DNA of 64,000 bases from Opitutaceae bacterium (lineage in GTDB: Bacteria; Verrucomicrobiota; Verrucomicrobiia; Opitutales; Opitutaceae), in assembly GCA_041395105.1 (NCBI GenBank), contig JAWLBB010000003.1, positions 1-64,000 on the forward strand. The letters run 5' to 3'. The notes under the pieces were generated by a model, which was not told where the DNA came from, did no database searches, and was given only the letters and a program-made list of their open reading frames with translations. The first letter of the stretch is position 1. Each line of letters begins with the position of its first letter. The position numbers and the translations under genes are program-made. Shown one piece after another: positions 18,552 through 26,894 of this stretch.

Positions 18552-20141
18552 TTAGCGGGGTTCCGTGTTCCACGGGCGGGCGGAGATTCGCAATGCCCCG
18601 GAAAGGCCGGGTCGTTGGGATTGCGAGATCGGAAGGGAGAACACGACACCGGACCCTGCGGAGTCGGTGAAAACGTCACCCCGGGCTTTTCGGCGGGCCA
18701 GGTTGGGCGTCTTGCTCTGAAAACCGTAGCAGACGCGCCAGCCGCTGCGGGTCCTGGAATCTGGAAAGGCCTCAAGAAGAATGGTCTCCCGGTAGATGGT
18801 TGCGCCTTCGTAGTGGCGATCAAGGAACAGGAAACCGTCGACTTCGTAATCGGGGACAACGACCGAAAGCTCGAAGGCAAAACTTACCGATTTGCGCGAT
18901 GAGTGACTGAACTTGCGGTCGAGAAAGATGGAAAAAAGGTGAGGGCTCTGGTCGCGATCCGGTGGCCGTTTGTCGGAGGATGGCGACGGGGCGAACAATT
19001 GGTCATAGGTGCGAAAGATGGCCGAGTGCTCGCGTCTGGTTCTGCGATGAATGTCCCAATGGCAACCACGGACACTCGCCACAACCTCGAACTGGTAGGA
19101 GGCCCTGACGGTCTTGCCCGCCTTGAACTGTTTTTCCACGGCTGCGGGCAGTGTGATGTCATCAATATCCAGTCGTCCGTCGAACCGGATCTGTCCGAAT
19201 AGAAACCGGGTGAGGTTCTGGTATCCTTCCTCCGAATTCACTATACCGTAATGACCCGAATGGCTGCGGTTGATGTGGGCCCTTGGCGAGGTGACGCGGC
19301 GGCCGTCGGATGCGTGGCCAAAGGTCGTGGCCTTCTCGATCCGGACCAACCCGTCGCTCGCATCGCCCGCGGCCCAGGCGGATACTCCACCCAGGACCGG
19401 GTAGTCCTTCGGATTGGTGCCCACCAGATTGAAGACACGCTCAGCGGGAAAGCCTTTGATTTCGGATACGTCGTCAGTTCCCTCAGGCAGGCCCAGATAG
19501 CCGGCCATGCGTTTGCGATTGAAATTGGTGACGTCCCCGAGGGCTCGCCAACCCGGGACGTTGTTCACAATTCGCAGGTCGATACCGTTGTGCGGCGTGG
19601 CATAGGTGAAGAGTTTATCGACTGCGGCACGGGCGGATGCATCCCCCAGCTCAGGGTTCTGCATGAAGGCACGGCAGACAAGACCACCCATTGAATGGGC
19701 GACCAGGTAGACGCGGAAGTCTTCAGGGGTTACCTCGTTTTTCGGGTTTTCACAGATCCGTTGGCGCAGACGCAGGATGAGCTGACCAAGGCGCCGGGCA
19801 AAATGTTCGATGGGCCGGCTGTTCCCGTCGCTGAACGCTTCCGATGCGTCTTCGTAATACCGATGGATGACGATGCAGCGGTAGGGGACGGCGTTGTTTG
19901 GTTTGTCAGTTGTGACGATGTCATCGCCGGCTTCGATGACATCCTGGTATTCGTAGTCGCACATCAGGCGGATGACGGGGGACTCGAAATAGAACCGTTT
20001 GAGATCACCCGTCCACGCTGTTCGCGTCTTTGTGGACCCCAGATTGAAACCCATATAGGGATCGGCCACGGCGTCTTCTATTTCGCCGGAGGTCGCTGCG
20101 AACCCGCGTACGTAGATGATGGGATGGTATGGATGCGGCAT
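18552..20141 (-). CDS. Lipase/PGAP1-type alpha/beta hydrolase with a C-terminal beta domain
   Basis: 529 residues. IIYVRGFAATSGE (8-20) is the strand and oxyanion loop of the lipase class; VYLVAHSMGGLVCRAF holds the nucleophile Ser150; YATPHNGID and an ASDGLV-x-x-x...HINRSHSGHYGIV region (His near 290) supply the later parts of the triad. The C-terminal 200 residues form an unrecognised beta-rich domain with many Arg. No signal peptide is visible, so it is likely cytoplasmic. It stands alone on this strand, convergent with the symporter. Ester or lipid substrate not predictable. Confidence 0.7.
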   Translation of the reverse strand: MPHPYHPIIYVRGFAATSGEIEDAVADPYMGFNLGSTKTRTAWTGDLKRFYFESPVIRLMCDYEYQDVIEAGDDIVTTDKPNNAVPYRCIVIHRYYEDASEAFSDGNSRPIEHFARRLGQLILRLRQRICENPKNEVTPEDFRVYLVAHSMGGLVCRAFMQNPELGDASARAAVDKLFTYATPHNGIDLRIVNNVPGWRALGDVTNFNRKRMAGYLGLPEGTDDVSEIKGFPAERVFNLVGTNPKDYPVLGGVSAWAAGDASDGLVRIEKATTFGHASDGRRVTSPRAHINRSHSGHYGIVNSEEGYQNLTRFLFGQIRFDGRLDIDDITLPAAVEKQFKAGKTVRASYQFEVVASVRGCHWDIHRRTRREHSAIFRTYDQLFAPSPSSDKRPPDRDQSPHLFSIFLDRKFSHSSRKSVSFAFELSVVVPDYEVDGFLFLDRHYEGATIYRETILLEAFPDSRTRSGWRVCYGFQSKTPNLARRKARGDVFTDSAGSGVVFSLPISQSQRPGLSGALRISARPWNTEPR

Positions 20142-20447
20142 ACAGAATCGCAGGTGGTCTGCGCGCTGGTTTTCCCTCTTCGGCCCCGTTGATTAGGCTC
20201 CTCAATTCCGGCCCTGTCAAGAGCCCCGAAGATGCGTCGGCCGGTCAGGCTCTAGAGTTGTGGACACTCTGGCGGTTGGGGCATTCGGAACACGGGGGAC
20301 AGAAAGGATCCGCCCTGGCTTTTCGGCATCGTCCAGGGTCTGGCTCTTGAGGCGTGGGTTGACTGCAAGGGACCCCTCTTGGATCCGGAGCCCGAAAAAG
20401 GAAGGCCGAATGCTTTGCTTCCCGACCGGCAAGTGCCTATGCCGGCC
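20142..20447. other. Intergenic, no gene seen
   Basis: 306 bases between the lipase-like start and the end of the large propeller gene. No convincing frame, repeat or hairpin was found; the promoter of the lipase-like gene is expected at its left end. Confidence 0.4.
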
Positions 20448-23009
20448 CTACAAGCCTCGGGCGAACTCGAAGGCGTAGAGCTTGGCTTCCTGCATTTCAA
20501 ATCGAAGGCGCACGGGCTTTCCCGCCAGTGTGGCAACACTTGACTGTCCGTTCCAGGTGACGGTCTTGCCTACGGAATCGCCTACTATCGGGTCGCATTG
20601 ACCCGGTTCAAAGCCCGGATAGGCTACGCCGTTTTCATCGGTCAGGCCCACCCGGACCGAACCCTTCGCATGGATGTTGAGCAACAGCTGATCGCCTGCA
20701 AACACCAAGGGTAGCGTAGTCGCGATCCCGGGATCGGCGCCCGCATCGAGCGAAACAAATCCGTCCAGGCGCTGGCTGTATCGATAATAGAATCTTTGGT
20801 CATCGCCTCCGTGCGCACCGCCTTCATCGACGTATTGCCAGATCTCATCGCCACGGCGAACAAGTCCGTAAAGGGTGAGTTCCTCTTCCTGCGTCCCCAA
20901 TGGGATGTACCAATCGGTTCCGAAAAACGACCAGTTTTCACCATCACGGCTGACCCCGAGGTCAATATGCCTGACCTCATCATTGTCGGAAGAGTATCTC
21001 CAGACGAATGCGAGATAAACGTCGGGGGCCCACGGGTACTTGATGGCCCTGATTCGGTAGACCTCGCCCGCTTCAGTTACGGGGAATGAGATCGGACCTT
21101 CGCAGGAAACGGATGGGAAAGGGTATCCTTCAAAATAGGGCGTATCCATTTTGTGAAAGGGCCAGGGTTTGAGGATTTCCTTCGTCCAGAAACCCACACC
21201 GACCCTTCCACCCGGCGGGGAGCACTCATCGTTGTGAAAACTGCTGTCGCGCTTGATGTAGCTGGCGTAACGACCCCGCTGGTCATCCCAGAAGCATTCG
21301 CCTTCGCCGCCGGATCGAAGGGGAAGCTGACTCACCTCGTTCCTCCTCCAGTTGATGCCGTCACCCGATGTATAAAAGTACATGCCCCGAGTGGCAACGA
21401 AAGCGTTGACCTTGTATTTCTCGTTGTCCGGGACATCCGGGTTCAGGTCCCTGAAGAATGACCCGTACATCGGCGTCTCGGGCAGGATCAGGCCCTTCAG
21501 GACGAAGTTGAGTCCATCCTGGGATGTGGCCAGATACGTCTTTCCTTTTTCCGAGGCGTATCCCTCCGGCAATGCCATATAGACGACTCCGTCAACGTCG
21601 AAGACGCTCGCCCGCAGCGACGATTTCCTGATGGGAAAGTCCTTGCCGATCTCCTGCCGGTTGAAGGGTTGGTTCATCCGGATCTGCACTCCAGTCCGGG
21701 TATCGATGATCGCGTCGTCGATGAAGACATGCCTGCGGGCACCGAATTTGAGTGGTATCGAGACCGCCGAGGGATCGAAAAGCAGTCCCGGACCATCGGC
21801 GACCGGCGGGGGAGGGGAATCGGGCCCGAAATTCCTTGAGTGGCTGGTCGGGACGAAATCGGCGTCGTATCGGGCCACCTTCGATATGCACATTTCATCG
21901 ATCAAACCGGTCATGTGATTCTCGTTCGCGCGATTCGATCCGATTGCGACATTGAAGCGATTCAGGCGACGCCGTTCGAAGTCCATGAGCTTGAAGTCCC
22001 GGTGCTCCTTCTCCCGATCTTCGGGTTTCTGCAGGTCCGGCGCGGCGCGCTTCTCAATCCGATCAAGCCGGGAAGCAGGAGTCTGCTCTACGCCATTGAC
22101 GAAACACAGCGCTTCCGAACCGCGACGGCTGATAGCGACATGATGCCATTCGCCCGCCGCCAAACCCGCCGGACAGATCAACTTGACTCCGGCAAGCCGG
22201 TTGACGAGTTCGAACCCGCCGGTGGTCAGGGTCAGGGAGAACCCGGGCTCATAGGCCTGGCCCAGATCAATCACCGTGGAGGGACCAACGTCTGGTTCCG
22301 GATTGATCCAGAATTCAATCGTCCATTCGCCACCTGCGAGTGCTTCAAGGAGCGCGCCCGGACCCTCCGTCGGTCCCCAAAGAGCACTGGGGGTTCCGTC
22401 AGGTTCGCGCAGTTCTTCTTCAGAGACCTTTCCGGCAAACCCGGCATAACAGAGCGCATAGTCCGTGCCGGATACACGCAAAGCGTGCCCGAACCGGCCT
22501 TGCACCAGGCGGCCGCCGTCCATCAGGCACAGGTCGGCCCTGGCATATTCGCTGGCATCAGTCAGAGTGGAGTGTGGGTAGTCGATTTCGTCAAACAGCC
22601 AAAGGGCAACGGTGTCACCACTCGGTTGCCGGACGCCTTCGGCAAGCGTTCGCTCCATCGGATGAGGCGGCGCTTTGATCTCCTTCTTCAGTATCGTACC
22701 GTCCGGGGCGACCTTGAGCTCAATCGCTGTGCCGTCAGCCATTGCGGCCTCAACCTCATAGACGACCCGACCGTCTTCATGATCCTTCCTGAGATCATCG
22801 ATGCCGACTCCATCCAGGTGCGTTCCGATCGTCCGCTGAACCACCGGTGGCAACTCGGCGAAAGCGACATCCACATCGTCCTCCCACTCTGTTTCGGGGC
22901 CTTCAATACCTGCCTCATGGCCCGGAGTTTCAGGCCGCTGGGCGCTGCCGACAGGGGAAATTACCAACCCTGATCCGATCAGAGCGCCGAGCATCAGGAG
23001 ATTCTTCAT
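20448..23009 (-). CDS. Large secreted protein: PepSY-like, LamG-like and beta-propeller domains (paralogue 2)
   Basis: 853 residues from an ATG preceded by AAAGGA. Sec signal peptide (MLGALIGSGLVISPVGSA). Residues about 45-115 form a PepSY-like unit (VVYEVEAAMADGTAIELKVA). Residues about 130-400 are a concanavalin-type LamG domain (GEWTIEFWINPEPD, EWHHVAISRRGSEALCFVNG). The last 430 residues are the propeller shared with 13415-14929: HVFIDDAIIDTR, FYTSGDGINWRR, GVSRDGENWSFFG, ending VTWNGQSSVATLAGKPVRLR and AKLYAFEF. The lectin-like domain suggests an enzyme targeted to polysaccharide. A GAAAC-N9-GTTTC inverted repeat (23088-23106) lies in its promoter region. Confidence 0.75.
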   Translation of the reverse strand: MKNLLMLGALIGSGLVISPVGSAQRPETPGHEAGIEGPETEWEDDVDVAFAELPPVVQRTIGTHLDGVGIDDLRKDHEDGRVVYEVEAAMADGTAIELKVAPDGTILKKEIKAPPHPMERTLAEGVRQPSGDTVALWLFDEIDYPHSTLTDASEYARADLCLMDGGRLVQGRFGHALRVSGTDYALCYAGFAGKVSEEELREPDGTPSALWGPTEGPGALLEALAGGEWTIEFWINPEPDVGPSTVIDLGQAYEPGFSLTLTTGGFELVNRLAGVKLICPAGLAAGEWHHVAISRRGSEALCFVNGVEQTPASRLDRIEKRAAPDLQKPEDREKEHRDFKLMDFERRRLNRFNVAIGSNRANENHMTGLIDEMCISKVARYDADFVPTSHSRNFGPDSPPPPVADGPGLLFDPSAVSIPLKFGARRHVFIDDAIIDTRTGVQIRMNQPFNRQEIGKDFPIRKSSLRASVFDVDGVVYMALPEGYASEKGKTYLATSQDGLNFVLKGLILPETPMYGSFFRDLNPDVPDNEKYKVNAFVATRGMYFYTSGDGINWRRNEVSQLPLRSGGEGECFWDDQRGRYASYIKRDSSFHNDECSPPGGRVGVGFWTKEILKPWPFHKMDTPYFEGYPFPSVSCEGPISFPVTEAGEVYRIRAIKYPWAPDVYLAFVWRYSSDNDEVRHIDLGVSRDGENWSFFGTDWYIPLGTQEEELTLYGLVRRGDEIWQYVDEGGAHGGDDQRFYYRYSQRLDGFVSLDAGADPGIATTLPLVFAGDQLLLNIHAKGSVRVGLTDENGVAYPGFEPGQCDPIVGDSVGKTVTWNGQSSVATLAGKPVRLRFEMQEAKLYAFEFARGL

Positions 23010-23560
23010 TGTGCGGTTCCTTTGAATGGAAACACCTTCGTTCCATTGTCCGCCTCAGGGCCCGACTTGGAAAGTCCGGCATCCATGGAAACAAGCAATA
23101 TGTTTCAGTCGCTGCCATTCCATGAACGGTATCCATTCCACTGACACGAGAGGTGGTTGATTGCGCTGATTCCTCCGGGAATCGGCATTGTGAGAAGGAC
23201 AACAAGACAGCCGTCAGCCTGCGTCTTTATGTTAAGTGTTGCAAGAGGATAACCCTGCATCCGGCCGTCAGGTTCGCCAGAGACAGTTGGAGGGAGTCGG
23301 CCTGTTGACTCTTGATCCTGACCACGCTTTCAGATAGCGAAGTCCGACCTCAGCTCCTCCGGCTTGCATGACCGGAGACCGGTCGGTCTGCCGGGAAACC
23401 ATGGACAGAACGTTGAACGCTTTCCAGCGCCCGTCGGATCACTTGAACTGAATCCGGACGAATCGATCACCGGACAGGTTTTGCCGGAATGGCCAAAATC
23501 CTGAGACGCCGTTCGCCTGGTTTTCCCTGCATGCCAATTCGGGGGAAAAAGGGTCAGGGG
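23010..23560. other. Intergenic region upstream of the large propeller gene
   Basis: No gene is convincing here. A GAAAC-N9-GTTTC inverted repeat at 23088-23106 and three nearby copies of the short word CCATTCCA or close variants (23035-23145) could be operator sites for the gene starting at 23009. GGAAAAAGGGTCAGGGG at about 23544 resembles a partial element end. Confidence 0.3.
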
Positions 23561-23830
23561 AAAAAGGGTCAGGCTTTGTAGTTTGTAGTTGGGTTGACGG
23601 GTTGCCGGCCCAGCGATTGATCAAGGATCAATACCGGACTGAATCCGGGAGTGTTGACCCCTGATTGCGTGGCGTATGTGGGGGCTCTTTGTTCGACCTG
23701 CCGTTGTTGCGGCGGCGACAGCGTTCCTTTGCGGGTCGCGGACCGCGCCTTGGTTCCATCGCCGGAGACGCAAGGAGTCCATGGGCACCCACCGGGCTCC
23801 CTGATGCGGAGGACTCGACGCATGAAGTCA
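23561..23830. mobile_element. MITE, family A copy 3 (right end missing)
   Basis: It opens with AAAAAGGGTCAGGCTTTGTA and matches the first about 100 bases of the 6036-6357 copy, including GATTGATCA and ACCGGACTGAATCCGGGAG. It shares the GGGTCGCGGACCGCGCC block as well, but the right terminal repeat is absent. The sequence between the shared blocks has diverged. Confidence 0.6.
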
Positions 23831-23867
23831 GGACCATGGGAATCCGGACCCCTTTGGTCTGCCCCTC

Positions 23868-24611
23868 TCAAGGCGCCGGGTCGAACAGGATGCCACCCAT
23901 GCTGGCTCCACCGCCGATCGCCACGTCCCCGGGCATGCCGGCCAGCTGGATCTTGATGAAGTCCCCCGCCACGAAGCCGTCGAAGCGGAAGGTGTAGATG
24001 TCCGCGACGCCGTTGAATCCTTCCTCCCCGGGCTGCGGCCAGGTGTCCGGCTCCACTGCGTTTCCCTGATGGACGCCCCGGGCCCGGAGGCGGGAGATCG
24101 CGTTGTACTTCCCGCCCGTGTTATCGACGACGATGCGCAGATAGAACGACGCCGGCGTGCCTTCCCCGAGCATGATGCGGTTCACTGCATTGCTGGTATT
24201 GCCGGCGGCATGGGGATCGAGGATGATGCCCGAAAGACCCACTTCGCCGTCGGGCAGCGTAAACCGATTGAACGCCGCGAAACCACCGGCCGAACGGCAC
24301 GGGCCGTCCTGGGAAAAGGTGCGCCTGAAGAAACGGATGCTCATCCATGAGTCGAGGTGGACCAGCGGACCGGCCCAGACCGGCAGGCCGTTGCGTTCGA
24401 GCTCATCGGTCGGGCGGTCCATCACGGGCTCCGGGGCATTGAAATGGGGGAACCAGTAGCCAAGGACGCCCATCTGCGGCGCCGCGTGAAAGTCCGTCCG
24501 GTCCGTCGTCCTGCCGATGTAGGTGATGCCGGCGGCATGCAACCCACCGGCCGCAGTCAGTGCCACCGCCAACGCCCACCACCGTGAACACCGTCGCCGC
24601 GGAAGTTTCAT
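23868..24611 (-). CDS. Exported protein of unknown function
   Basis: 247 residues from the ATG at 24611, chosen because a signal peptide follows directly (MKLPRRRCSRWWALAVALTA, cleavage near LHAA). The mature protein begins with GITYIGRTTDRTDFH and is mostly beta strands: DGEVGLSGIILDPHAAGN, SFYLRIVVDNTGGKYN and DIYTFRFDGFVAGDFIKIQL. The last resembles a jelly-roll or PEP-CTERM-type secreted beta-sandwich. No anchor motif or catalytic residues. The following gene (24817-25776) is on the same strand upstream, 205 bases away, so they may be separate units. Confidence 0.6.
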   Translation of the reverse strand: MKLPRRRCSRWWALAVALTAAGGLHAAGITYIGRTTDRTDFHAAPQMGVLGYWFPHFNAPEPVMDRPTDELERNGLPVWAGPLVHLDSWMSIRFFRRTFSQDGPCRSAGGFAAFNRFTLPDGEVGLSGIILDPHAAGNTSNAVNRIMLGEGTPASFYLRIVVDNTGGKYNAISRLRARGVHQGNAVEPDTWPQPGEEGFNGVADIYTFRFDGFVAGDFIKIQLAGMPGDVAIGGGASMGGILFDPAP

Positions 24612-24816
24612 GGACAGATCGAAACCGGGCGCCGTTGCCGCGTCAACTACGGCAGACCACGCCGTTGTGCCGGCGTGTGGGCCACGGTTGGGCGCCTCGA
24701 CACAGCGAGATGGCAAAACAAAAACAGAATTTCGGAATTGCGGCTCGGGCTGAGGGCGAACTTTGGGATCTCATCCGTCTACATCACCGAGTGAGAGGCG
24801 ATCTCTATTGCGCCCC

Positions 24817-25776
24817 TTACGAGCTGGACGAATCGGCGGTGAGGAAACCGTTCACGTCCAGCCAGTGGATGAAAGCGTCGAACCAGCGGTTGCTGGTCCG
24901 GTCGGGGTTGCCGAGACCGAAGCCGTGGCCGCCGTTCTGGTAAAGGTGAAACTCGACCGGCCGGCCCGCATCGTACCAGGACTTGATCAGGCCGAACTGG
25001 CCCCGGAAGAGAAAGTCGTCGGTTGCGATGGCGCTGAACAGGGGCGGGGCATCTGCCGGCACCTCAACCGGTCCCATCCCGCCGTATATCGGGCCTATGA
25101 AGGCGAGCTTCATCGTCTTCGAGTGGAGCGTGCTGTGCATGGTGAGCCCGGCGCCGGCAGAAAAGCCGATCATGCCAATCCGCTTCGTATCGACACCCCA
25201 TTCCTCCGCCCGGTCGACAATCATCGCGTAGGCGGCTTCGGCATCTTCGAGCTGGTTCGTCAGATCCCAGCGCGGTGGTCCCGGCGGTTCCTCCGTCCGC
25301 GTTGAGTCCGAGGACTGACTGGCGGCGGCGAAGGTCCGGTTCATCGAGTCTCTAAAGCCATCAAGCGACTCGGGCGTCGGTTGGAGTCGGTATTTGAGGA
25401 CAAAGGCAGCGATGCCGTGGGCATTCAATGCCTCCGCAACCTCCCAGCCTTCGTTCCCCATCGAAAGCCAGCGGAACCCGCCGCCGGGCGCAACGATGAC
25501 GGCAAGACCGTTCGCGATGGCCGGATCGGGCAGGAACGGTGTCAGGGTGGCGTTCGAGACATTGCGCGCCATGGGGTCGCCCCACTGACGGAACCAGCTC
25601 TCCGGCGCGGGCTGGTCGTCGACACCTCCCGTGCCAAGCGCAATCGCGTTGGGCTCGGCAGGGGCTTCGAGCGGGTAGATCGTCCCGTCCTGCGCCATGG
25701 TGGATGCGGTCAATGCCAGAAGGGAGGCCAGGGCGGAGGCTCTGGCAAGATTGAACAGGGTATCGATTGTGAACAT
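24817..25776 (-). CDS. Secreted BD-FAE-type alpha/beta hydrolase (acetylxylan/feruloyl esterase-like)
   Basis: 319 residues from the ATG at 25776; the N-terminus (FNLARASALASLLALTASTM, cleavage after MAQ) is a signal peptide. VIVAPGGGFRWLS (94-106) is the oxyanion segment, GMIGFSAGAG carries nucleophile Ser206, Asp253/254 (IATDDFLF) is the likely acid, and HLYQNGGHGFG carries His284. The set is complete and typical of acetylxylan-esterase-like (BD-FAE/AXE) enzymes that strip acyl groups from hemicellulose. It fits the nearby GH51/GH95/CE6 genes in theme. Confidence 0.78.
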   Translation of the reverse strand: MFTIDTLFNLARASALASLLALTASTMAQDGTIYPLEAPAEPNAIALGTGGVDDQPAPESWFRQWGDPMARNVSNATLTPFLPDPAIANGLAVIVAPGGGFRWLSMGNEGWEVAEALNAHGIAAFVLKYRLQPTPESLDGFRDSMNRTFAAASQSSDSTRTEEPPGPPRWDLTNQLEDAEAAYAMIVDRAEEWGVDTKRIGMIGFSAGAGLTMHSTLHSKTMKLAFIGPIYGGMGPVEVPADAPPLFSAIATDDFLFRGQFGLIKSWYDAGRPVEFHLYQNGGHGFGLGNPDRTSNRWFDAFIHWLDVNGFLTADSSSS

Positions 25777-26080
25777 GGATTTATGCCTGAATGTGTATTG
25801 TACGATGGATACGTTTTGGAGTGGATTCATTCTCTGCCGGAACGGCGCGAACTGCAATACGGAAAGTGCCAACTGTCCAGCCCGGCCGGGTCTCCGATCA
25901 ACCCGCCCATTTCACCGGGGTTGAGTTTTCGAAAGGGGGCAGTCCCCGGAATCCGTCATCGTCCGGGGTTTGACCGTTCAATGTTGCGGATCAGCAGGGT
26001 GGGACCACGACCGGATCGGAAGTTGAGAATCCGAACATTGACTCCTTCCGGCACTCCAAGCTTGTTCTCGCAATCGGACG
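25777..26080. other. Intergenic between divergent genes, nothing specific seen
   Basis: 304 bases separating the esterase (minus) from the YrdB-like gene (plus); both promoters must lie here. No repeat or clear operator was recognised. Confidence 0.35.
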
Positions 26081-26464
26081 ATGACCGGCTCAGGTTGTCG
26101 TGTGGCCAACAACCCACTCAACCTTCTCCTTCGACTTGCTCTTGAGATGGCCGCCCTGATCGCCTTCGGGGTTTGGGGCTGGTCCTGGGCGAATGGCCCG
26201 TTGCGGTTCCTCATCTGCGCGGCATGCGTTATCCTGCCGGCGGCGATGTGGGGGATATTCCGGATGAAAAACGACGGTGGGACTCCGGTCATCGAAGTCG
26301 GTGGACGGGTGCGCCTGCTCCTGGAAATCGTCTTCTTCACCCTGGCCTGCGGCGCGGGTGTCTCGACCGGGAATACAGGCCTCGCCGGGACTCTCGGGAT
26401 CGTCTGCCTCCTGCATTACGGGCTGAGTTACGATCGTGTCATCCGCATGTTTCGAGGTGGTTGA
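26081..26464 (+). CDS. YrdB-family (DUF2568) small membrane protein
   Basis: 127 residues, four membrane helices. NNPLNLLLRLALEMAALIAF, GVWGWSWANGPLRFL, AAMWGIFRMKNDGG and VRLLLEIVFFTLACG match the DUF2568 pattern N-x-x-LRF-x-LE...GxWGW...WG-x-F...RL-x-x-E-x-x-xF. The function of the family is unknown. Isolated gene. Confidence 0.65.
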   Translation: MTGSGCRVANNPLNLLLRLALEMAALIAFGVWGWSWANGPLRFLICAACVILPAAMWGIFRMKNDGGTPVIEVGGRVRLLLEIVFFTLACGAGVSTGNTGLAGTLGIVCLLHYGLSYDRVIRMFRGG

Positions 26465-26606
26465 TCCCTGACGGAAGACAGGGCTCATCTTCGGGAAGTC
26501 GAACGCGCGGTCCCGGGCCGTCGAGCAAACCCCACCGGCCTTCTTCGTATCTGAAACCTCGCCGACCCAGGAGCCTTGCCGGGGGACGCACCCGCCACTG
26601 GATTCT

Positions 26607-26894
26607 TCAGCTCAGACATCCTGGCCGGTCCCAACTGTGTAGACCTCGATGAACGCGATGCCCCCATCGCCTCTTCCGCCGCTTGCCGTCCTTCCACACT
26701 CTCAGGTAAGGACCGGAAGGGACTCCTGCCAGTCTGAAGCGAGCGTCTCCCAACTCTGGCCCGACGCCCTGGACCGGCACCCGATTCAGGATGTCTCCGA
26801 CGATGACATACCCTCCGGTCAGGATCGACGCCCCCTGTCCGGTGTGTCCCCGCGTCGAAAGGTTGACCGGCAGGGCGGCGTTGTACTCCTCGAT
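26607..26894 (-). pseudogene. Remnant of a verrucomicrobial surface-domain (NLSTRG...GVGP type)
   Basis: Directly after the stop of the propeller gene, and in the same frame, the sequence reads NAALPVNLSTRGHTGQGASI, LTGGYVIVGD, NRVPVQGVGPELGDA and GPYLRVWKDGK. This follows the STRG-xxGxG-x-xLIGGF-I-x-G...VLIRGVGPSL module often found at the C-terminal side of large secreted Verrucomicrobia proteins. There is no start codon and the module breaks up after about 60 codons. It is most likely a dead fragment rather than read-through. Confidence 0.45.
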
